A stretch of DNA of 60,000 nt from the NCBI GenBank assembly GCA_009746045.1, contig RPFO01000076.1, forward strand, positions 3,174,420-3,234,419. Reading direction: 5' to 3'. The stretch comes from Mesostigma viride. Taxonomy: Eukaryota > Streptophyta > Mesostigmatophyceae > Mesostigmatales > Mesostigmataceae. The position numbers and the translations under genes were made by a program. The notes beneath the pieces are model-generated. The model was not told where the DNA came from, did no database searches, and saw only the letters and a program-made list of their open reading frames with translations. Position 1 is the stretch's first letter, and each line of letters starts with the position of its first letter. Below are positions 52,449 through 60,000 of the stretch, piece after piece.

Positions 52449-52552
52449 TGCATTAAAAACTCCAAAAACATACACACAACAGAACGACGAGCGTTCATTT
52501 CGCGAACAAAAACAACCCATTCCATTTTTCTACCTCCAGTTTTTTTTGAAAA

Positions 52553-54240
52553 ATGTCTAACCCAAATGCGAACAAGGGTAAGGCTCCAATGCGACCAAGG
52601 AGCCGGTCCAGCACTCCGACGTCTTCATCGTCGGGACGTCCGACTCGGAGCTTGCCGCCCAGGCAGAGATTGAGCGGGCGGCGAGGAGCTTCAATCAGTC
52701 TATGGAGGCTGACCCGACGTCGTCGGACACGTCTTCATCGGGCCACTTGTCCGATGGTTCGTACAGCAGCGTGGTGCTGCGAGTGCCCCTGTATCCGCAG
52801 GGGAGGGGATCCACGCCTGTGGTCAACAGGCCGAGGGGTCCTCCTTACGCCCCGACAGCTGCAGCGGCGGGGGTTGGACCTTCGGCACCTCCTGCAGAGG
52901 AGGAGTCCATGGAGCTGTATGGGCTCCAGCCTGGTTCCTCAGCCGAGGAGCAGGACGACGCACGCTCGCGGCAGGTGGCCGCGGATGAAGGCCTCGCTAG
53001 GGCGATGGCTGAGCGCGAGGAGCGGGAGCTTCGGCGCGCGGACACGCACGCACGTGCTCGCGCCCAGCAGAGGGCGGATGCTGAGAACGTGCGCCGGGCG
53101 TTGTTTCACAGCAGTGAGCTGGCTTCTGGCGAGGAGCAGTTTGAGGTGATGCGTCGGGGGGACCTTGCATGTTTTAAAAGCTTGCGTCGGTCTCGTGAGC
53201 CGAAGGTACACCTAGGTGTGCATCAGGAGTCGGAGTTCTCTTTGACAGGTCCGTCGGGGGCATCTGCTGAGGACGAGATCCTCATGACCCCGGCAATGAC
53301 GGCGCGGGAGCGTGAAGCGCAGAAGCGCATGGAGACGTTCACGCCGACAAGCAGCGTCGGCAGGCGCGGAGGGCCGCGGCAGAGGCCAAGAAGGAGCGCG
53401 AGCATGCGGAGCGGGTGAGGCAAATCGCGCTGACGGAGCGCATCAAGCTCAAAATGTCGATCACCCAGGTGCGCCGGGACCGGATGGTCCGCGAACTCAG
53501 GGTGTGGAAAAAGGCGCAGGCGATGAAGCTGCAGCACATGGCTGAGATGGAGGCGCCTGGCAGGCCGGAGGCGCAGGAACGTTACAGACGCTCGCTGGCA
53601 CGGTGGGAAGCCAATGTGGGAAGGATGGAGCAGCGCATCCTGAAGCAGCGACGACGCATGCTCAAGCATGCACGTAAGACAGCGGTGAGGGGACCGCTTG
53701 GTGAAGCGGTGAGAGTCGAGTTTGGCCTTGGGCCGGATGAGGATGTTTCTGCAAGCCAAATGTTTTATTATTTGTCGCAGCCTAAGAAGACCATCACCAA
53801 CCGTGATGGCACTGCCGCACGCACGCGTGTTTACAGGCAGCCTGGTGAAGCCGGACCGTCTAACCTGTCCAACAGGGAGGACCTCATTGATCAGCTTCAG
53901 CTGGCGCAAGCCATGCTGGAAGCAGATACCCCGCTGTCTCCAGGCGAGCAGGCGACGTTGGCCGACACGGTGGCCAGGCTAGTGGCATCGCTGAAGCCGG
54001 CCAAGCGAAGGGCGCAGGCAGAGGCATGCGCACCCCAGCCAAAGCGGAGGAGGGACGAGGGGGCGGATGACGGGGAGAGGGGGGAACCAGGGCGGGGCAG
54101 GACACGGCACGCAGGAGTCTGCACCAACACGGCACGAGGGCGGGGAGCGGCAGCAGCAGCAGCAGCGACAGCAACAGCAGCAGCAGCAGCAACCGCCAAC
54201 TGCAGGAACGACAACAACCTCCAACATGGCCTTGACTAGG
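52553..54240 (+). CDS. Copia-B gag N-terminal part (coiled coil), frameshifted
   Basis: Starts MSNPNANKGKAPMRPRS at 52553. After a shift near 52590-52640 it continues in the frame holding 52702-53418 (EADPTSSDTSSSGHLS, then an Arg/Glu-rich helical region). Another shift near 53335 leads to the frame through 53415-54239, where QRRQARRAAAEAKKERE and RVRQIALTERIKLK continue the same coiled coil. Residues 100-250 of the last piece include QPKKTITNRDG and EDLIDQLQLAQAML. I do not recognise a family for this part. It looks like an extra N-terminal domain ahead of the usual Copia gag core. The breaks look like indels and not separate genes. Confidence 0.65.
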
Positions 54241-55426
54241 CCCAGGTTTGATCCAAAAAAGAAAGAGGACAAGCTAGTGTTTCCGGGTTTGCCAGAGGGC
54301 CATACCCAGGACGAAGCTAGGGAGTGGTTGTTTAAGTTGTCACATGCATATGCTAGCGACAATGTCCGTGATTGGTTTGCCTCTCTACGTGCGTCCACAC
54401 CCATCCATCAATCTGCCAAGCCTATCCAGCAGTTGGTACAATTGTACCAAAAGCGTGCCAGCAGCGGGGTAGACGTGGCAGAAAATGTGTTGTGGGCGCA
54501 GTTCATGGTTGATCTTAGGGCACTTGTTACCACGGGGGAGCACTTAGAAGTGCTTAAGGGCTTCCAGTGGATAGAGGCCTATAAGGTCAATAAGCGTGAC
54601 TATGTGAGTGACAACAAAAAATATGTCATGTACATAGAGGGAGATGAGGAGCTGAAGAAGCTCAATGCCAAGTACCTAGTACACCTATGGCTACAAAAGG
54701 CAGAACTGGACCCCACCACCCTGTCAGTAATCCTGGCAGGTCTGAAGGATAAGTGGGAGGACTTCAGGAAGGCAATGGCCTATGTGCAGCAATGCCTAGA
54801 GCCGTTTGCTGCTGCAGCCAAGGAGGGAAAGGTGAAGCAGGTAAAGGGGGAGGAAGCCTCAGGTACGGGGCTCTCCAAGAAGCAGATGCAGTCGCTGGTA
54901 GCCCAGGTAAAGGCGGTAATGGGGGGGATAAAAACAAAAACAACAAAAGTGGGGGAGGTGGAAACAAGGGGGGGGAAAGAACAATAACAATAAAAACAGA
55001 AAACAAAGTGGGGGAGCTAGCAAGCCAGGGGGTGCTAAGCCAGCAGGGGGGGACAAGAGGTTGCCTCATGACCCCACCAAGCATTGCACTAGGTGCCTTT
55101 GTAAGGGGCACCTAAAAGATGACTGCTGGAAAGGCAAACCCGACTATGGTTCTGACGTTGATGTTTGTCCTGGATGCTGGAAAACACGTCACCCCATTGC
55201 AGCAGGAGCGCGCTGCACGGCACCCAGGCACAACAAGACCACGCCAGGGCGCTACAACCGCGCGGGGGCGGCAGACCAGGGTGACACCTGTAAGCTACCC
55301 TCACCATTTTTCACAAATGGTTTCCTGTTACCTTCTGTCTGCCAAGTGTTGCCTGAGTGTGATGATGTGGATTGGGAAGTGGCATATGACATGACACTGT
55401 CACACATGATGCGTGACCCACCATAG
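54067..55426 (+). CDS. Copia-B gag core and zinc knuckle, frameshifted
   Basis: 54067-54987 encodes a polyglutamine run (about 54145-54195, CAG repeats), then the capsid-like part (FDPKKKEDKLVFPGLPEG, DNVRDWFASL, LQKAELDPTTLSVILAGLKD). Single-base shifts at G runs near 54925 and 54970 pass through a Gly/Asn/Lys-rich linker to the frame 55061-55426, which holds CTRCLCKGHLKDDC, a C-x2-C-x4-H-x4-C zinc knuckle. More Cys residues follow (CPGCW). No D-S/T-G-A protease motif follows here, as would be usual. The frame ends at 55424 with only a 15-bp overlap to the integrase frame. Confidence 0.75.
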
Positions 55427-55427
55427 C

Positions 55428-57390
55428 TTCCCTTAGTGCAGCAGCAGAAAAGGTAATCACGTATGGTGCTCTAGCAGAGCAACTGCACAAGGTTATGGGC
55501 CATGAGGCTGTGGCTGAAAGGCTAGCCAATAAAATACAAGGCCATGATCTGGAACAGATGTGCAGGCACGTACGTAAGCACTGTGAGCAATGTCAGCTAT
55601 ATGCTCCTAAGCCCAGAAAATGGCATGTGGCCACACCACCACTGGCTAGAGGCAAACTGGTTGGGGATGTTATACACGTGGTGAAGGACACGGTATACTA
55701 CCTAGTCATAAAGGATGCCTGGTCAAGGTTTGTGGTAGTGGAGCCCCTGCCTGGGATGGATAAAGAGCAGCTGCACAGAGCTTTACAGATAGCCTTGGCA
55801 CGTTTTCACCCCATTGAAAAAGTAATGCTGGATCAGCAGTTTCTCTGCATCCAGGACAGGAATGACCTGCCCAAGATAGAAGTGTCTGGGGCTCAAGATC
55901 ATGAACGTCAGGGGTTGGTAGAACGTACCATGAGAGCCATCAGGGATGTGATAAGAAAAATGCCATCCAGGTTGGCTGACTCTGGTAGCTATGCTGACAG
56001 GGCATCTTGGGCAGCAGGGGTGACTACCCAGCTAAACGCCAAACCAATAATGTCCTCACCTTTTGGGGAAATCACCCCAACTGGCCTTCAGTCAGGCAGC
56101 TATGCTTCAGAGGTACACACTCACTACAACACACAAAGGCAGCACTTAGCCAAGTTGCTGGCAAAGAAAGACAAAAATAATGCCAGGCCTGTGTTTGAAG
56201 TGGGGGACCATGTGTTGTTTTTCAGAGAGGGTGACAGAGGAAGAGCACACTCTGCCAGATGGCACGGTCCAGCTGTAGTCACCAAAATTCATGAAGAAGG
56301 GACTGCAGTCACTATACAACATGACAGAGAGCGTGTGGTCAGCAAGCATAGACTCAAGCTTTATTACCCACCACTGGCAGACGTGTCAGGGGTAGAATTC
56401 TTGGACATGGATTCAGAGCAGGAGTCTGGTGGATTGATCTCACCCAATGAATTGGCTAAGGACGTCATTGATGCAAGCACTAGCACCACAGTAGAAGCTC
56501 CTGTGTTCCTCAGTAGTGCAGCCCCACTACAACCCAATAGTCCACCTGGGCAGGAGGACGGTGCACAGGGTGAGCAGCAGGTAGCACCTCCCTCACACCT
56601 GGAGGAGTCACAAAACAGAGCAGATCCTGTCGTTCCCAGGAAGTCATTTGCTGAGATTCTTAAGGCCTTGCACAAGGCACACAACACTAAAGCAGTTGTG
56701 GCAACAGGTACAGCACAGGTCAATGCTGTAGGGGATGCAGGTCAAGATCCTAGTATTTTGGCTGTAGACACCCAAGCACAGGTGAGTATCATCAGTGCAG
56801 AAGCTGTATCTGGTCTGAAAATGAAGGCCTCACCATGGGCTAGAGTGTCAGATTTTTCAGGCAAAACCAAAATGCAGGTCAAAGGTCAGGTGAGCATTCA
56901 AATCTTGGGTATGCCCACTCCATTTCAGGTGGTTGAGGGCTACTCAGGGAATGCCCTGTTAGGGGAACCTTTTGTATCTTACCCTGGTGTTGTCATCTCA
57001 GCTGGGAGGTTGAGTGTGGCAGGGGTAGGACAGGTGCCTCTAGATCATTTTAAAATCCCTTTGAGCCAGATTAGCACTGGGTTGGATGCTGCCATCAATG
57101 CAGTTAAGCCCAAGTACCTCCCAGGTCAGGAACCGTGTGTGGAGGACCTCATACACTCTCAAAAGCTACACCCTTCAGCGTTTGGGCTTGGTAGATGGGA
57201 TGTTGCATCCATGTCTCCCCTGTCCTATGATGATATTGTACGGGACTGCCAGACGCAGATTGGGTTTCTTAAGTGGCTTGAGGCTTTTACCAAAGCCAGG
57301 GAGGAGTGGGTTGTTCCAGATGCACGTAGTCCCACACACACACCACCTGTGACTCCTCTTGATGCTATGCCAGCTGGGCCAAGAAGCTAA
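55428..57390 (+). CDS. Copia-B integrase and retropepsin-like domain
   Basis: The frame opens after a stop at about 55409. The first ATG is 55495, giving 631 residues. Zinc-binding HVRKHCEQC lies at 25-33. The catalytic triad is Asp58 (LVGDVIHVV), Asp113 (VMLDQQFL) and Glu144 (GLVERTMRAIRDVI). The integrase tail runs FEVGDHVLFFREGD (234-247) to HRLKLYYP (285-292). A linker of about 120 residues follows, then ILAVDTQAQVSIIS (421-434) and ALLGEPFVSYPGVVIS (487-502): retropepsin-like, with Gln for the Gly of D-T-G-A. The frame runs off at 57390, at PAGPRS, where the RT begins in the next frame. Confidence 0.88.
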
Positions 57391-58793
57391 GGTTAAAGTT
57401 TGTGTGCAAGCATAAACCTCAGGCTGATGGGGGACCACCCATTTTCCATGCTAGGCCATGTGTTACTGAGTTCAGGGGCTCTACAGAGCTGACAGAGGCT
57501 GAGCTTTATACTCCTGGTATTCAGCAAACGTCTCTCAAGGTGTTGCTTTCCTTGTTTTTGCATCAGCTTAATACAGGGAAGGATTATGTGTGTAAAGCCA
57601 CAGATATCAAAAGAGCCTTTCTAAAGGGGGACCCTGCCATAGCACAGCAGGTCTGGAGAGGTCAGGTATACGTGGTGAATACTCCTAAGGTGTGGCACAG
57701 GGATATTGTTCAACCCTTGTTGAGGCCAAACCTGGGGGTTGAAGGGTTGCAGTCAGCTCCAAAAATTTTTAGGCTGTCTGCACAGGAGGTATTCATGAAG
57801 CTAGGGGCCACCTATGATGACATTGACCCTTGCCTGTTTGTCATCCCACACCCTGATGGAATGATGATGTTTGTCTGGCATGGGGATGATCAGTTAATCT
57901 CAGGTCCTAGAGCTGCAGTGGATGCTTTCATAGCTCAGGTGTCTGCCAGTTTTGAGATTGGCAAGCAGCTAGAGCTGGGCAAGGAGCCAGTCAAGTTCTG
58001 TGGCATGATGCTTGAGTTGCTGCAGCAGCAGGGCAGCTGGGTTTGTTCCATGCAGGCCTCTGCTGAATACATTAAGTCTTGTCTGGATGTCCTGCCTGTT
58101 CACATCACCCCTGACATGTGCCCTACCATTAGAGGCAAGCTTGGTTGGCTATGTGCTACATGTGCACCCCACCTGGCTTTTGTGAGCAGGGTAGATGATG
58201 AGGTACTACAGGAGGTAGGAGCACGGGCAATCAAGCAGTTGTTGCATGATGGTCCACCTTTGATGCTTCACTCACTGGACCTGTTTACTCCCATTCACAT
58301 CACGTGCATGATGGATAGTTCAATGGAGTCCAGGGTAGTTACCAAGGTTCAAGCCAGAGAGGCTGGATTGTTTTTCCTGCATAACCAAGGTGGGAAGAAG
58401 TCACTAGTCTCCTGGTTCAGTAGATTGCACAAGAGGAAAGCTGTGAGTAGCAATGTAGCTGAATGCAGGGCTGTGGTATCTTCTGTCTTGCATGCAAGGT
58501 ATCTCAATCACTTGCTGGTCTGGCTTCAACACCAGGCTGGTAGCTCTGCAGGAGTGAAAGCACATTTGCTGACTGACTCTCAATCTATCATCTCTTTCCT
58601 TGCCAATCCTTTGGCTGTACACTCGGACCTGGATTGGATTGTGCTAAAACAGGAATGCAAGTACCTGGAGTCTAAAGCCCACGTCAGGGACAAAGACAAT
58701 GCTGCAGATGCACTGACCAAGGTGCCACAAGCAGCAGGACCACAATACCAGGTCTTGTATGGGTTGATGAACCCTGGTTACAGTCTGAAGTGA
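57380..58793 (+). CDS. Copia-B RT and RNase H
   Basis: A one-base shift in CTGGGCC (about 57378) separates it from the integrase frame. In the new frame the conserved KKLRLKFV comes first, ahead of the first Met at 57402 (463 residues from there). RT: DLYTPG-like AELYTPG 34-40, ATDIKRAFLKGD 66-77, QVYVVNTPKVW 88-98, EGLQSAPKIFRL 114-125, FVWHGDDQLIS 157-167. RNase H: MMDSSMES (about 305-312), SWFSRLHKRKAVSSNVAECR, LTDSQS and NAADALTK near the end. The catalytic acidic residues are present. The RT motif has His-Gly before Asp-Asp in place of Tyr-Val, as in Copia-A. Confidence 0.9.
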
Positions 58794-59176
58794 CTGGCAC
58801 ATTGTACATGTTAGCCCATGACCCCCTGCCTAATACTGCAGCTGAAAGGCTGCAGTGGCAGCTGGGTAGTTTTCTGACAGTGAGAAGCACTGGTCTAGAA
58901 AGTTGGGACATGATGAATGTGTTATTTATTGAATAAAATTTTGTGAGACACTTGTTTGGATGACCATGACATGCTGGGGCCTGGAGCACCCATCTCACTC
59001 AGTTAAGAAACCATGCTTGAGACATGGGGCCTTTTTAATGCATCTCTTGTACATGTGTGAGGTGACCTTTGGGTCCTAGTAGGTTATCTGACAGTTTTTT
59101 AAGGCATTGGGAATGGCTGCGTCCATTTGATGGCTATGTGTGTTTCTGTTGAAACCCAAAGAAAACTTAAAGTGGG
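58794..59176 (+). other. Copia-B 3' untranslated region and polypurine tract
   Basis: Contains AATAAA (58932-58937) and ends in AAAGTGGG directly at the 3' LTR. No ORF. Confidence 0.7.
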
Positions 59177-59555
59177 AGTTAGTCTAAGTCTCCCGCCTGT
59201 AGCCTAAGTGGACACGTGCCAGCACCGCCGGCGCCCAATTGGGTACTGGGACGGTGCTGGACTAGAACAGTCGTGGCATGGACACGTGGCTGTACTCAGT
59301 ATGTGATGAGCCGGTACCTCAGTACCGGGACTGTAGTTGTCATGTTAGGACTGACTAGATCAGGTTGTAACTGATAGGTTAGTCCGTCCAGGATCAGTAA
59401 GTTAGTTTAACTTACGCAAAGTCTGGCCAGCCATCGTTGACGGCTGGCCAGCAGTATATGTGCCACATTATCCTAATGCCAAGGTGTCTCGTCGTTCAAG
59501 CACACACACGCCATTTGGCAGTGCCCAAGCATTCCAAGCTTTGTGTTGCATAACT
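59177..59555 (+). repeat. Copia-B 3' LTR
   Basis: 379 bp, same sequence as the 5' LTR by eye, preceded by the polypurine tract and followed by the ACCCT duplication. Confidence 0.92.
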
Positions 59556-60000
59556 ACCCTGATTAGCACCCAGCCAAACTCCACTGGATCCAATGACAAC
59601 ATGTCAAGGCGGGTTGATCCCACATGTAGCCAAATAATAGTAGCGTCGGGAAGGTCGGGGGTTGGGTTGGTATACACATGATTGTTCAAGGGACCAAGGT
59701 ACAACCCGAATGCGGTGCATGATGGCTGAGTGGGGAGGAACACAACTGCAGTTGTAAGTTGAGCCAGACAGCCGTTATGGCCGCTCAGCGGCGCCAGTAA
59801 TTGAACGTGCAGGGTTCCAGGGGGGAGTTCTGCGATCACCTTCCCCGAGCATGTTGCGGTCGTGCTGTATGGACAAAAGCAGCACCATTCACCAACTTTA
59901 TAGGGGGCACGGGGGGAAGTCATGAGTGTGTACCAGCGGGGGGGTATGGCTTGTACTAGCGCGGCCCAGGCAGCATAAGTAGGCATATTGGGGACCCAGG
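59556..60000 (-). pseudogene. LINE ORF2 fragment upstream of the Copia-B insertion
   Basis: On the minus strand 59986-59556 reads YAAWAALVQAIPPRWYTLMT and RAPYKVGEWCCFCP, a LINE region after the RT. It continues beyond the window. The same LINE resumes at 52069 on the other side of Copia-B. Confidence 0.68.

Larger units (their letters stand above)
52070..59555 (+). mobile_element. Copia-B: full-length LTR retrotransposon, TSD ACCCT
   Basis: 7,486 bp with 379-bp LTRs (52070-52448 and 59177-59555) that appear identical. Flanked by ACCCT at 52065-52069 and 59556-59560. LTR ends are AGTTA and TAACT instead of TG and CA. Just before the 3' LTR is the purine-rich AAAGTGGG (59169-59176). After the 5' LTR comes TGCATTAAAAAC, a possible primer-binding site. 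Gag, integrase, a retropepsin-like domain, RT and RNase H are all present in order, but separated by about seven one-base frame changes. Confidence 0.93.

Overview
This window is eukaryotic nuclear DNA from a genome packed with transposable elements. It holds one clearly intact host-type gene: an intronless nucleotide-sugar transporter at 45739-46788 on the minus strand. Nearly everything else recognisable is Copia, Gypsy, DIRS-like (tyrosine recombinase) or LINE sequence, small palindrome-ended elements, or simple and tandem repeats. A protist or alga is plausible from this mix and from the plant-type transporter, but the sequence does not fix the taxon. No tRNA, rRNA, CRISPR array or bacterial operon is evident.

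Layout. 1-2445: 3' end of a Copia element and a repeat block (X). 2446-4340: decayed DIRS-like element. 4341-6058: nothing recognised. 6059-7011: palindrome-ended element FB1. 7959-9690: truncated Gypsy pol (minus). 10372-11650: repeat Y. 11856-12655: FB2. 12950-19524: inverted copy of block X and the Copia 3' end, split by a long Y copy (13988-18548) that carries Copia-A. 19525-24113: two copies of an old LTR with PBS and gag start, separated by gag remnants and FB3 (19985-22667), which itself contains a 2.1-kb tandem insertion. 24121-24534: gag zinc-knuckle fragment. 25460-26200 and 27664-30715: LINE 3' fragments. 31024-42142: a large Gypsy element (minus) encoding gag, protease, a C5 DNA methyltransferase, RT, RNase H, integrase and a PHD finger. 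42225-44769: two 0.8-kb direct repeats. 45739-46788: the transporter. 47820-49120: extreme C-rich block. 51250-52069 and 59556-60000: one LINE (minus) split by Copia-B (52070-59555), which has identical LTRs and a 5-bp target duplication.

The most interesting signals are these. (1) The Gypsy element carries a DNMT3-like methyltransferase that straddles two overlapping reading frames, plus a C-terminal PHD finger. (2) The same element is arranged as a circularly permuted two-LTR circle. (3) FB1-FB3 have near-perfect palindromes at both ends, 5-bp target duplications, and AGTT...AACT termini shared with the Copia LTRs, which suggests mobilisation by Copia-type integrase. (4) Both Copia elements have a retropepsin-like domain between integrase and RT, and H-G-D-D at the RT catalytic site. 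Many ORFs are broken by single-base shifts, several at G runs, so consensus indel errors must be separated from real decay.
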